Shown here: positions 8,360-16,561 of the stretch, piece after piece
How the letters are laid out: every line of letters starts with the position of its first letter
Position numbering within the stretch: the first letter of the stretch is position 1
From: Paludibacteraceae bacterium
GTDB taxonomy: Bacteria; Bacteroidota; Bacteroidia; Bacteroidales; Paludibacteraceae
Assembly: GCA_024401565.1 (NCBI GenBank)
Contig: JAKSKU010000007.1
Coordinates: 1-64,000 of the forward strand
DNA: 64,000 bases
Reading direction: 5' to 3'
The notes under the pieces: model-generated
Told to the model about the DNA's origin: nothing
The model's input: only the letters and a program-made list of their open reading frames with translations
Databases searched by the model: none
Program-made: the position numbers and the translations under genes

Positions 8360-8758
8360 TTATTTCACCTTGTTGACGGCAAATTTTATCATTAGAAAAT
8401 TTATCACGATGGAGATGGCGAGAGTAGGCAAATATGCGATTTTGTCGTCGAGACCTATAATATTTACGAATATCCACATCAGACCCATTCTTACAATGAA
8501 AAGATTGATAAGGTGCGCTGTTATTATTGCGACGGCGTTGGCTACAGACGGTTTTTTCTTGAATGTCCAACGGATGTTAAGCATATAATTGACGATGAGG
8601 CTAAGACAGTAACCTGTTGTCATAGCCACTTGGTACGGAGCAAATTGTCTGACTATGTAGAAGATACTTGTGTCTATAGCAGTACAGATTGTGCCCACCG
8701 CGCAAAATTTGAAAAACTCGCTGCCGATGAATTTTATGGCTTTCTCTTTCAATCCCAT
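8360..8758 (-). CDS. GtrA-like membrane protein
   Basis: 132 residues with four predicted membrane spans. Blocks such as FFKFCAVGTICTAIDTSIFY, MTTGYCLSLIVNYMLNIRWTF and a conserved C-terminal span place it in the GtrA/DPMS family. These proteins are thought to help move or retain polyprenyl-linked sugars in the membrane during surface polysaccharide or O-antigen decoration. No glycosyltransferase is immediately adjacent, so the sugar and the target polymer are unknown. It ends about 86 bases before the patatin start. Confidence 0.85.
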   Translation of the reverse strand: MGLKEKAIKFIGSEFFKFCAVGTICTAIDTSIFYIVRQFAPYQVAMTTGYCLSLIVNYMLNIRWTFKKKPSVANAVAIITAHLINLFIVRMGLMWIFVNIIGLDDKIAYLPTLAISIVINFLMIKFAVNKVK

Positions 8759-8810
8759 TAATCTTTCTTTACACGTTGTTAAAACTGATATTCAGTCGAT
8801 AAACAAGAAA

Positions 8811-8838
8811 AGTAAAGGGCCCAAAGAAAGGCCCTACT
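8811..8838 (-). terminator. Hairpin downstream of the 8856-9662 gene
   Basis: AGGGCC (8816-8821) pairs with GGCCCT (8830-8835), extended by an AGTA/TACT pairing with a bulge. Reading leftward it is followed by a T-rich stretch. Confidence 0.6.
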
Positions 8839-8855
8839 ATATTTAAATTTCATCA

Positions 8856-9662
8856 TTAAGGATCCCAATGTTGGATATCTGTCTTTTGTGGACGAGCATG
8901 AGCGCCATCAATCTTTTCGTAAGTGTTAGGGCTTGTGCTTTCGCTGCCGTTAGACTTCTTGGATGATGGCTTGCACTCAGTTTGAGTGGCGACTTTAGGC
9001 TGAGAATGGTGTACCTTATAGCGGATTCTGTTCTTTCTCTGGAATCTGAAAGGATAAGCTATAGTAAGCTGTGGAGATATCCACGATGATATTTTTCTCT
9101 CCAGATGATAATCGTCGGCAACCGCTGTTTCCGCTTCCGCATCAGGTTCTTCCTGCAGCTCATTCTTTACACTTGTGAGATTATATTGCGGATAGATCAC
9201 ATATCCTAACGCGCAAACCAAACATTTTCCTTCACGAAGAGGGATGCGTCCGCCAAAATAGAAGTCGACGAAAGGATAGAGTTTCTTGTTGTAGTACGCC
9301 ACACCGCCAGATTGCGCTATGGTAAGGATATTCTTTCTTCCGAATGTCCAGCGTACATTGGCAGCAGCCGGAAACTCAAAAAAGTCGTCGAGCAAGTACA
9401 TCGCGCCAACCTTTCCTCCCAAGAAGAAATAATTGGTTATCTGGGCGCCTGGAGTCGCAAACAGTCCAAACGCTGGCTTCACTTTGCCGGTCGTGTCCGC
9501 AAAGTCGGCTGTGAGCATAAAGTCGCCATAGAGTCTGAAGCCGGTTTTCTCCTTTTGCAGGGCACTGTGCTTCGAATATGTAGAGCGTGGATGAGCGAAC
9601 GATATGCAGATGCTGCATGTCATTGCAATCAACGTCAATATAACTCTTTTTACATTCTTCAT
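8856..9662 (-). CDS. Putative outer-membrane or periplasmic protein of unknown function
   Basis: 268 residues. The N-terminal signal peptide (MKNVKRVILTLIAMTCSICI, ending SFA-H) is followed by alternating hydrophobic and aromatic strands (FRLYGDFMLTADF, YFFLGGKVGAMYLL, YPFVDFYFGGRIPL, SPQLTIAYPFRF) typical of a small outer-membrane beta-barrel. An acidic loop (EEPDAEAETAVADD) and a basic, Ser-rich tail (TQTECKPSSKKSNGSES) follow. I do not recognise a specific family. It is transcribed divergently from cdaA and has its own promoter -7 element and downstream hairpin, so it is probably monocistronic. Confidence 0.65.
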   Translation of the reverse strand: MKNVKRVILTLIAMTCSICISFAHPRSTYSKHSALQKEKTGFRLYGDFMLTADFADTTGKVKPAFGLFATPGAQITNYFFLGGKVGAMYLLDDFFEFPAAANVRWTFGRKNILTIAQSGGVAYYNKKLYPFVDFYFGGRIPLREGKCLVCALGYVIYPQYNLTSVKNELQEEPDAEAETAVADDYHLERKISSWISPQLTIAYPFRFQRKNRIRYKVHHSQPKVATQTECKPSSKKSNGSESTSPNTYEKIDGAHARPQKTDIQHWDP

Positions 9663-9685
9663 ATTAGTTCGTAAGTTTCAAAATG

Positions 9686-9693
9686 CAAATATA
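9686..9693 (-). promoter_or_regulatory. Promoter -7 element for the 8856-9662 gene
   Basis: TATATTTG followed by C on the minus strand, about 24 bases before the ATG. It is divergent from the cdaA promoter. Confidence 0.5.
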
Positions 9694-9822
9694 ATGGAAA
9701 TTTAACCCAATTCGGGTAACACGACCGTCTTTTCTTCGGCAAATGAAAGGATTACATGCCGAGAATCAGCTAAAAAGCAAGGAAATAACAAATAATGCTC
9801 CATGATTAACTGTCAGCTATTA

Positions 9823-9853
9823 TTGTATAAATCGGTGTTTATTCTTATTTTTG
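9823..9853 (+). promoter_or_regulatory. cdaA operon promoter
   Basis: TTG (9823-9825), 20 bases, TATTTTTG (9846-9853). It lies 38 bases before ATG 9892 and downstream of an earlier in-frame ATG at 9802, so it helps decide the start. Confidence 0.7.
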
Positions 9854-9891
9854 CTAGTTTTTTACATTGCAATAGCAAAAATAGAGAATTT

Positions 9892-10659
9892 ATGGGTTCA
9901 TCCTTTTTCCAGTTTGTAGACTTTTTGGACATTCTGCTTGGCGGTTTTGTCCTATACAAGCTTTATAAGATGCTGAAAGACACATCAGCGTTCCGTCTAT
10001 TCATCGGAGTGCTGGTGGTGATTGTGGCATGGATGATTGTCACGTCTCTATTGAAAATGAAGCTGATAGGAGGTGTTCTCAATCAGATCATCAACGTTGG
10101 AGCGATCGCCATGATCGTGCTTTTTCAGGACGAGATCCGAAACTTCCTCACGGGCATCGGTTCGGGCAACAATTTCTTATCCCGTCTGCTTAACACGCAG
10201 AAAGTGCAGTCGATGGAGGAGAGCGATATCATGCAGATTGTGATCGCATGCAAGAATATGGCGCGTGAGAAGGTGGGCGCGCTTATTGTGATCGAGAATG
10301 AGATGAGCCTTCAGAGTATCATCGTGACGGGTGATGAGATCTCGGCCAAGATCAATTCGCGTCTCATCGAGAACATATTCTTTAAGAATTCCCCTTTGCA
10401 TGACGGTGCTATGATTATAGGCAACAAGTCGATAAAGGCGGCGGGGTGCATACTTCCGCTTTCCCACAACATGAGTGTGCCGAAATCGTTTGGCTTGAGA
10501 CACCGTGCGGCTTTGGGCGTGAGTGAGAAGCTTGATGTGCAGGCTATCATCGTGTCGGAGGAGACGGGAAAGATTTCTTACGCTGAAAACGGAACTATCA
10601 TCCACGATATCTCGACAAAGGAACTTGAATCTATTCTATCTAAATCCAAATCGGAATGA
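9892..10659 (+). CDS. cdaA: Diadenylate cyclase CdaA (c-di-AMP synthase)
   Basis: 255 residues. Three N-terminal membrane spans (about residues 10-95) precede the DisA_N/DAC catalytic domain, with the two signature motifs HDGA (in NSPLHDGAMII) and RHRAA (in GLRHRAALG) that bind ATP and metal. It condenses two ATP to cyclic di-AMP, a second messenger controlling osmolyte transport and envelope stress. ATG 9892 is preferred over 9802 because the consensus promoter lies between them and the protein then begins directly before the first membrane span. The next gene overlaps the stop by 4 bases (ATGA), indicating translational coupling. The usual Firmicutes partner cdaR is absent. Confidence 0.93.
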   Translation: MGSSFFQFVDFLDILLGGFVLYKLYKMLKDTSAFRLFIGVLVVIVAWMIVTSLLKMKLIGGVLNQIINVGAIAMIVLFQDEIRNFLTGIGSGNNFLSRLLNTQKVQSMEESDIMQIVIACKNMAREKVGALIVIENEMSLQSIIVTGDEISAKINSRLIENIFFKNSPLHDGAMIIGNKSIKAAGCILPLSHNMSVPKSFGLRHRAALGVSEKLDVQAIIVSEETGKISYAENGTIIHDISTKELESILSKSKSE

Positions 10660-11339
10660 GCGCAGACATGAATACGAGCCAGGAGATTGTGCTTTCAGCC
10701 AAAGGTGTGTGTAAAAGCTTCAGCCACTTACGTGTGCTTACAGATGTCTCTTTTGATATCCGCCGTTATGAGTTTGTGTCAATCGTTGGCCCAAGCGGCA
10801 CTGGAAAAACGACGCTCTTGCAGATCATCAGCACTCTTGCCGACGCTGATTCTGGCGAGATGACTATCTTGGACAAGCAGACATCGCGTCTTTCCCATGA
10901 GGAGGTGTGCCGTCTGCGCAACACTGATCTGGGTTTCGTCTTCCAGTTTCACCAACTCCTTCCAGAGTTTACTGCTCTTGAGAATGTGATGATTCCGGCT
11001 CTTATCGCAGGACGCGATGAGTCAGAGGCGCATAAAGAGGCTATGGCATTGCTGACGCGTCTTGGATTGTCGGAGAGATCTACTCACCATCCCAACGAGC
11101 TTTCCGGCGGAGAGAAGCAGAGAGTGGCCGTTGCCAGAGCGTTGATTAACAAACCGCAGATCCTTTTTGCTGACGAGCCTACGGGAAGCCTTGACAGCCA
11201 GAACCGAGATGAATTGCAGAAACTATTCCTTGACCTTCGTAAGGAATTCGGACTTACGGTGATTGTCGTCACTCACGACATGACTCTTGCCCAACAGTCC
11301 GACAGAATAATAGAAATGAAGGATGGCCGGATTATCTGA
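10656..11339 (+). CDS. ABC transporter ATP-binding protein, LolD/MacB type
   Basis: 227 residues. Walker A GPSGTGKTT, Q-loop FQFHQLLPEF, signature LSGGEKQR, Walker B ILFADEPTGSLD and the switch His in VVTHD are all present. The family (LolD, MacB, FtsE-like) works with MacB-type permeases in lipoprotein release or efflux. No permease gene is next to it, so its partner must be encoded elsewhere. It sits inside the cdaA-comF-dnaG operon, with a 4-base overlap upstream and a 17-base overlap downstream. The LolD assignment rests on subfamily resemblance only. Confidence 0.85.
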   Translation: MSADMNTSQEIVLSAKGVCKSFSHLRVLTDVSFDIRRYEFVSIVGPSGTGKTTLLQIISTLADADSGEMTILDKQTSRLSHEEVCRLRNTDLGFVFQFHQLLPEFTALENVMIPALIAGRDESEAHKEAMALLTRLGLSERSTHHPNELSGGEKQRVAVARALINKPQILFADEPTGSLDSQNRDELQKLFLDLRKEFGLTVIVVTHDMTLAQQSDRIIEMKDGRII

Positions 11340-12093
11340 CGTATTCAGAGCTTTACGTTATTCATTGGTCAGTACTCTTTATCCTCACACTTGCGGCGCT
11401 TGCGGCACTGTGCTGGAGACGGAGAATGAGACTCTTTGTGAGGATTGCCGGTATAGTCTTGAGTATATCCCTCTTGATGTGGATCTCACCGAAATAGCTC
11501 GGGAGATGACGCAGGTGCAGCTTGTAAGGTTCATGCCGCTCCTTTCGTACCGCAAGGCAAACATAGAGTCGCGTTTTGTGCTCAACATAAAGAATTCGGG
11601 TGTCCGCCGTTATGGGATAGAGGCAGGCAGGATGATGGGCAGAATGATAAATGCCCGTGTAGACGCGAGTGAGTTCGACTGTCTGGTGCCGGTGCCGATT
11701 ACGGACAAACGATATGCCACACGTGGTTATAACCAGAGCGAGCTGCTGGCTATCGGGATAGAGCAGGAGACGGGCATACCTGTCCGCACAGACCTCCTGA
11801 TCAATGCGGGTACGGTGGTGAACGACAGCATAGACGCCAAACGTCATAAAAGCGCCACAGCCAACAATTATCAGGCTACGGAAAGAGCCGATGAGATGCG
11901 TGGCAAACATATACTTGTGATCGACGATGTCATCACGACAGGAAAGACCATCAGAGAGTGTAGTTCGGCTTTCATGGAGAAGTGCGACAACAATGTGAAG
12001 GTCAGTATCGCGGTGGTCGGGTTAGTGTCTGACCTGCTAGATATAAAGAGAGACAGAGAAGCTTTATTTACAAAGAATATTTTCGATGATTGA
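11323..12093 (+). CDS. ComF family phosphoribosyltransferase-like protein
   Basis: 256 residues. An N-terminal zinc ribbon (HTCGACG then LCEDC) and a C-terminal phosphoribosyltransferase fold with the PRPP-binding motif HILVIDDVITTGKT plus the upstream RGYNQSELLA are the ComF/GntX arrangement. In competent bacteria ComF aids uptake of single-stranded DNA; in most others the role is unknown. The start overlaps the preceding ATPase gene by 17 bases, and dnaG begins 6 bases after the stop. The adjacency to primase is suggestive but not proof of a DNA-metabolism role. Confidence 0.88.
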   Translation: MAGLSDVFRALRYSLVSTLYPHTCGACGTVLETENETLCEDCRYSLEYIPLDVDLTEIAREMTQVQLVRFMPLLSYRKANIESRFVLNIKNSGVRRYGIEAGRMMGRMINARVDASEFDCLVPVPITDKRYATRGYNQSELLAIGIEQETGIPVRTDLLINAGTVVNDSIDAKRHKSATANNYQATERADEMRGKHILVIDDVITTGKTIRECSSAFMEKCDNNVKVSIAVVGLVSDLLDIKRDREALFTKNIFDD

Positions 12094-12099
12094 TGGGCA

Positions 12100-14883
12100 A
12101 TGATAGATAATATCACCATACAAAGAATCAAGGAGGCAGCCAACATTGTTGATGTAGTCGGTGACTATGTCACTCTTCGTCGTGCCGGCACGTCATACAA
12201 GGGATTGTGTCCGTTCCACAACGAGAAGACTCCTTCTTTCATTGTCACTCCAGCGAAAAATATCTGTAAATGCTTCGGTTGCGGCGGAGGTGGAGACAGC
12301 ATCTCTTTCATCATGAAGATGGAGAATCTGTCGTATCTCGACGCTCTCCGTTTCCTGGCTAAAAAGTTCGGCATCACAGTTGTGGAAAAGGAGCTTACTC
12401 CGGAAGAAAAGGAGCAGCAGACACTTCGCGACAAGATGCTTGATGCCAACGAATGGCTACAGGAATATTTTGAAAAGACGATGCGTGATACGGAAGAAGG
12501 ACGAGCTGTAGGCTATCAGTATTTCATCCAACGAGGATTGCGCGAAGATATAATTAAGAAGTTCCATCTTGGCTATTCGCCCGCAGACTATCAGGCTTAT
12601 ACGAATGCGGCGCAAACACAAGGTATCAAGCTTGAACACCTTGTGGCACTAGGCGCGACAGTGAACACTGGCACGCGCGTGTACGATAAGTATGCCGGCA
12701 GATGTATGTTCCCTATCCATTCCATATCGGGAAAGGTTGTGGGATTCGGAGCTCGTACGCTGAAGGCCGACAAGAGTGTGGCAAAATACTTCAATCCGCC
12801 AGAGAGTGAAGTGTACGATAAAAGCCAGAACCTATACGGTATTTTCTTTGCTCGTCAGGCCATAATCAAGAAGCAGAAATGCTATGTGGTGGAAGGTTAT
12901 GCCGACGTGATATCGATGCATCAGGCTGGTGTGGAGAACATTGTGGCTCCGTGTGGAACTGCGTTGACCACCGGACAAATCCGTCTGCTCAAGCGAGTAT
13001 TGCCATCGGTGGGCAACACTCTTGCTGATGAGAAATACGTCACCATGCTTTACGATGGCGACTCTGCGGGTCAGCATGCTGCGATGAAGAACGGAAAGCT
13101 CTTTTTGGCTGAAGGCCTGAATGTCCGTGTTGTCACGCTTCCCCCTGAGGAGGATCCCGATTCATTCGCTCAACACAACAACGCGGATGTCGTGCAGAAG
13201 TATTTGGAGGAGAATGAGCAGGACTATATCTTGTTCAAGTCCAATGTGCTGCTACGTGAGTGTGAGAATGATCCGATGAAGAAGGCTTCCGCGATCAAGG
13301 ATATGGCCGAGACTATCTCTGTGATTGAGGATCCTATCAAGCGAGACGTCTACTCGAAAGAGATAGCTCCTCTTTTCCGCACGGAGCAGAGCATCATCAT
13401 GGAGTATGTGGGAAAAATACGTCGTGATGCCGCTGCGGCAAAGGAGAAAGAGCGACTTCGAGGCCAGAGCTTCAGCCAGACGCCTACCGTTCCTATTGGG
13501 CATGGAACCAATTTGTCGGCAGAGACGGGACGTGTCCAGCCTTCACAGGGTTCACAAATCCCGCAGCAGGCACCGGATGACATGTTTATTCCGGATGACT
13601 ATTTTGCTGGCATGCCTGATCCAATTCAGCAGCACGGAGGAAACACGCAGCAGAATGCGGGACAGAAGCAACCGTCTAACCAACAGAACCAAACTGCCGA
13701 TTTCGACAAATTCTCCGTTGCTCATCTTGGTACGCTTAACAGCCAGTATGTGTTTGAGCGTGAACTGATGTCGCTCATTGTCAACTATGGAAACAAGGAG
13801 GTGTGCCAGATAGAAGACAAAGAGAAGAAAGATGTCAAAGTGCTGAATGTGGTGGAGGCTATCATCTATGATTTCACCAACGATGAGATAGAATTGTCAA
13901 ACCCTACGTTCAATCTGATGTTGAAAGAGGCCAGCAAAAAGTTTGAGGATAACAAGCATGCTGACATTGTGAAATATTTCCAGAACCATGCAGATAGAGC
14001 CGTCAATGAAGCCATCAACAGCATATTGTCGGATGAAATGGATATTGACGCCAAGTTGACGGATGTTGACCGACAGTTCTGCAAAGAAAAACGTGAGCGT
14101 GAGCTTTTCAATGAGCTTAGGCAGAAGATCACACTGATGAAGCGAGAGTGGTATAAGAACCAGGAGGTCGTATTGCGTGAGGATCTGGTCAAGGCCTACA
14201 ATGCTGGCGACTTGGAGAAAGCTAGGGAATTGGCGGAAAAATTGCAAAAGGCGAGTATGAAGCGTAGTGAGATATCAAGTACTGAAGGTTGGGTTGTCAA
14301 CCAGAAAATAAATACAGTGGAACCGTCTCTCGAAAGATATGTGCCCCCAACAAAGGCCGAATTGAGAAAAGAGGTCAAGAAGCGAGTGAAGGCTATGACG
14401 CAGGAGGAGAAGGATAAGGAGAGCGACGACCTGATGATGCAGCTTGAAAGCAATGTGAATTTCAAGGAGGCCAAGACGGTGCTGCTTTTCCATTCGTTGC
14501 CTGATGAAGTATGCACACATAAGTTGATTGAGAAATACGCGTCAAAAAAGAGAATACTTCTTCCTGTGATTGATGGAGAGAAGTGGTATATACGTGAGTA
14601 CAAGGGAGATTTGAAGACGGGAGAATATAATATTCAGGAACCGACTGGTGTTAATTTTCACGATTTTGACAGCATTGATCTTGTTGTTGTGCCAGGAGTG
14701 TGCTTTGACAAGGATTTCGGCAGAGTGGGCAGAGGCAAAGGCTACTACGACAGGATGTTGAAGGAGATAAAAGCTTACAAATTGGGAATCTGTTTCACAT
14801 GTCAGTTGATGAGCAAAGTGCCGACAGAGGACTGGGACATCAAGATGGATATGGTGATGACATCTATGGGTCCGGCGATATAG
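12100..14883 (+). CDS. dnaG: DNA primase DnaG fused to 5-formyltetrahydrofolate cyclo-ligase
   Basis: 927 residues, far longer than ordinary DnaG. Residues ~37-62 hold the CHC2 zinc finger (CPFHNEKTPSF...CKCFGCGGGG). TOPRIM motifs follow at ~260-320 (VVEGYADVISMHQAG and LYDGDSAGQHAA). A Gln/Pro-rich linker spans ~455-535, then a helical C-terminal region expected to bind the helicase. From about residue 748 to the end is a complete 5-formyltetrahydrofolate cyclo-ligase: it begins KAELRKEVKKRVKAMTQEEK and contains VVVPGVCFD and RVGRGKGYYDRML. DnaG makes replication primers; the cyclo-ligase converts 5-formyl-THF to 5,10-methenyl-THF using ATP. The junction is in frame with no stop. An internal ATG at 14257 could give a separate cyclo-ligase, but no clear ribosome-binding site is evident. 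Confidence 0.9.
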   Translation: MIDNITIQRIKEAANIVDVVGDYVTLRRAGTSYKGLCPFHNEKTPSFIVTPAKNICKCFGCGGGGDSISFIMKMENLSYLDALRFLAKKFGITVVEKELTPEEKEQQTLRDKMLDANEWLQEYFEKTMRDTEEGRAVGYQYFIQRGLREDIIKKFHLGYSPADYQAYTNAAQTQGIKLEHLVALGATVNTGTRVYDKYAGRCMFPIHSISGKVVGFGARTLKADKSVAKYFNPPESEVYDKSQNLYGIFFARQAIIKKQKCYVVEGYADVISMHQAGVENIVAPCGTALTTGQIRLLKRVLPSVGNTLADEKYVTMLYDGDSAGQHAAMKNGKLFLAEGLNVRVVTLPPEEDPDSFAQHNNADVVQKYLEENEQDYILFKSNVLLRECENDPMKKASAIKDMAETISVIEDPIKRDVYSKEIAPLFRTEQSIIMEYVGKIRRDAAAAKEKERLRGQSFSQTPTVPIGHGTNLSAETGRVQPSQGSQIPQQAPDDMFIPDDYFAGMPDPIQQHGGNTQQNAGQKQPSNQQNQTADFDKFSVAHLGTLNSQYVFERELMSLIVNYGNKEVCQIEDKEKKDVKVLNVVEAIIYDFTNDEIELSNPTFNLMLKEASKKFEDNKHADIVKYFQNHADRAVNEAINSILSDEMDIDAKLTDVDRQFCKEKRERELFNELRQKITLMKREWYKNQEVVLREDLVKAYNAGDLEKARELAEKLQKASMKRSEISSTEGWVVNQKINTVEPSLERYVPPTKAELRKEVKKRVKAMTQEEKDKESDDLMMQLESNVNFKEAKTVLLFHSLPDEVCTHKLIEKYASKKRILLPVIDGEKWYIREYKGDLKTGEYNIQEPTGVNFHDFDSIDLVVVPGVCFDKDFGRVGRGKGYYDRMLKEIKAYKLGICFTCQLMSKVPTEDWDIKMDMVMTSMGPAI

Positions 14884-15032
14884 TGACAAAAGTTAAGAAT
14901 TAAACGTGTTCGGACACAATATTATCCCGTTAATTTCCGTTATTGTATAAAAAAGAGTGAAAAAATGTTAGTAAAAGTCGAATAAGAGGGAATTGACGGC
15001 GGTTGCAATTTTATCTTTTCAACAATTATTAC

Positions 15033-15040
15033 TACTTTTG
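15033..15040 (+). promoter_or_regulatory. Promoter -7 element of the porG-uppS-bamA cluster
   Basis: TACTTTTG followed by C, 44 bases before the porG ATG. No well-spaced -33 element is seen. The surrounding ~200-base gap after dnaG contains no gene. Confidence 0.55.
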
Positions 15041-15083
15041 CTTGCTAATTTAGTGTATTACATTCTGACACCAGAAGATAACT

Positions 15084-15815
15084 ATGTTAAAAAACAAAAT
15101 AAAAAACATAATTGTTGGGTTAGTCCTAGCAATGCTTCCCATAGCAATGAATGCTCAGGCTCGCTATATCGGTGAGCTTGGATTACGTGGAGGTATTGCA
15201 TACTACAATGGCGATATCAATTCCACAAAGATATTTACCAATATCACAGGGACAGCGGGTGCGTTCTTGCGTTTCAAGTGCAATAATTATTTGAGTGTCA
15301 AGGTCGACGGAGGTTTCGCCAACCTTAAGAGTGACGCGAGAGATTATAAAGAGCTAAAGAATGCCATGCCGGCTATTGAGAATGATGGCACGGGCATTTA
15401 TCCGTTTAAGTTTGACAAACGTATCATGACATTTGATGCGTTGCTTCACTGGAATTTCTTCAAATACGGAATCGGTCTGCACGACAGAGAGGAGATGCGT
15501 CATACTCCTTATGTGATGCTTGGCCCTACGATGTGCATTTCGAAAGAGTGGAGTGGTAGTGAGTTCAGAGGAGGTTTGGCATTTGGAGTCGGATATAAGT
15601 TTAAGGCCGGCGACAGAGTCAACATCGGTATAGAGTGGACAATGCACAAGCTATTCTCCGATGATTTGGACAATAGCGAATACGACTATTTGAATGACCC
15701 ATACAAGATGGGAAATACGAGATTGAAGAACAATGACTATTACTCTTTATTAATGGGATTCGTCTCAATTGATGTATTCAGAAAGAGAGGATCTTGCAGA
15801 TATACAGGAAGATGA
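15084..15815 (+). CDS. porG: T9SS outer-membrane protein PorG (DUF6089 family)
   Basis: 243 residues. A signal peptide ending MNAQA is followed by a beta-barrel pattern beginning YIGELGLRGGIAYYNGDIN and containing YLSVKVDGGFANL and FGVGYKFKAGDRVNIGIEW. This matches the PorG/DUF6089 family, which in Porphyromonas gingivalis is part of the T9SS core with the PorK-PorN ring. The gene order porG-uppS-bamA-ompH-ompH is the same as I recall for P. gingivalis, which strongly supports the call. The stop overlaps the uppS start by 4 bases (ATGA). Confidence 0.8.
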   Translation: MLKNKIKNIIVGLVLAMLPIAMNAQARYIGELGLRGGIAYYNGDINSTKIFTNITGTAGAFLRFKCNNYLSVKVDGGFANLKSDARDYKELKNAMPAIENDGTGIYPFKFDKRIMTFDALLHWNFFKYGIGLHDREEMRHTPYVMLGPTMCISKEWSGSEFRGGLAFGVGYKFKAGDRVNIGIEWTMHKLFSDDLDNSEYDYLNDPYKMGNTRLKNNDYYSLLMGFVSIDVFRKRGSCRYTGR

Positions 15816-16549
15816 GTTTTAAAGAAAAAATAGATATGACCCGTTTGCCAAAGCATGTGGCCCTAATCATGGATGGCAACGGACGTTGGGCGAAAGCAAG
15901 AGGCAAAGAACGTGTTTTCGGACATCAGGAAGGCGTCGACTCTGTTGACAAAGTGATGGAGGCAGCCGCTGAGATTGGAGTTGAATATATTACACTTTAC
16001 GCGTTCAGCACAGAAAATTGGAATCGTCCTAAAGCAGAGGTGGATGCTCTGATGGAGATATTTGCGTCTGCTGTCACTACTTATGCTGATAAAGCCAAGG
16101 AGAACAACGTTAAGATTGTGATTATCGGCGATAAGTCGCGTCTTAACGAGAAGACATTGACCAAACTTAACGAGGGAATGGAGAAGACAGCCGCATGCAC
16201 CGGATTGACGATGGTGCTTTGCATCAGCTATTCGTCTCGTTGGGAGATCATAGAGGGAGTGAAGGAGATCGCCCGTAAGGCAAAGAACGGAGAAATCAAC
16301 ATTGACGACATCAACGAAGATATGATTTCCGACAGCCTGACAACTAAAGGCATGCCGGATCCCGATTTGCTTATCCGTACAAGCGGTGAGCAGAGAATCA
16401 GCAATTTCTTGATGTGGCAGTTGTCGTATTCCGAGCTTTATTTCACAGATATACCTTGGCCTGAGTTCAAGAAAGAACAGTTCTACGAGGCAATCTACTG
16501 CTATCAGAACCGTGAGAGAAGATTCGGCAAAACGAGCGAACAGTTGTAA
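15812..16549 (+). CDS. uppS: Undecaprenyl diphosphate synthase (isoprenyl transferase)
   Basis: 245 residues from ATG 15812, chosen because it overlaps the porG stop and places the conserved ALIMDGNGRWAK near residue 20; an in-frame ATG at 15794 is also possible. Other cis-prenyltransferase blocks include TLYAFSTENWNRP and RTSGEQRISNFLMWQLSYSE. The enzyme adds isopentenyl units to farnesyl diphosphate, making the C55 carrier for peptidoglycan, O-antigen and other surface glycans. Co-transcription with bamA, which starts 12 bases after the stop, links lipid carrier supply to outer-membrane assembly. Confidence 0.96.
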   Translation: MSFKEKIDMTRLPKHVALIMDGNGRWAKARGKERVFGHQEGVDSVDKVMEAAAEIGVEYITLYAFSTENWNRPKAEVDALMEIFASAVTTYADKAKENNVKIVIIGDKSRLNEKTLTKLNEGMEKTAACTGLTMVLCISYSSRWEIIEGVKEIARKAKNGEINIDDINEDMISDSLTTKGMPDPDLLIRTSGEQRISNFLMWQLSYSELYFTDIPWPEFKKEQFYEAIYCYQNRERRFGKTSEQL

Positions 16550-16561
16550 TTAGGAAGAATA

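Noticed and set aside
9802..9891. Earlier start for cdaA
   Set aside because: A full promoter sits between 9802 and 9892, so the upstream ATG would not be in the transcript.
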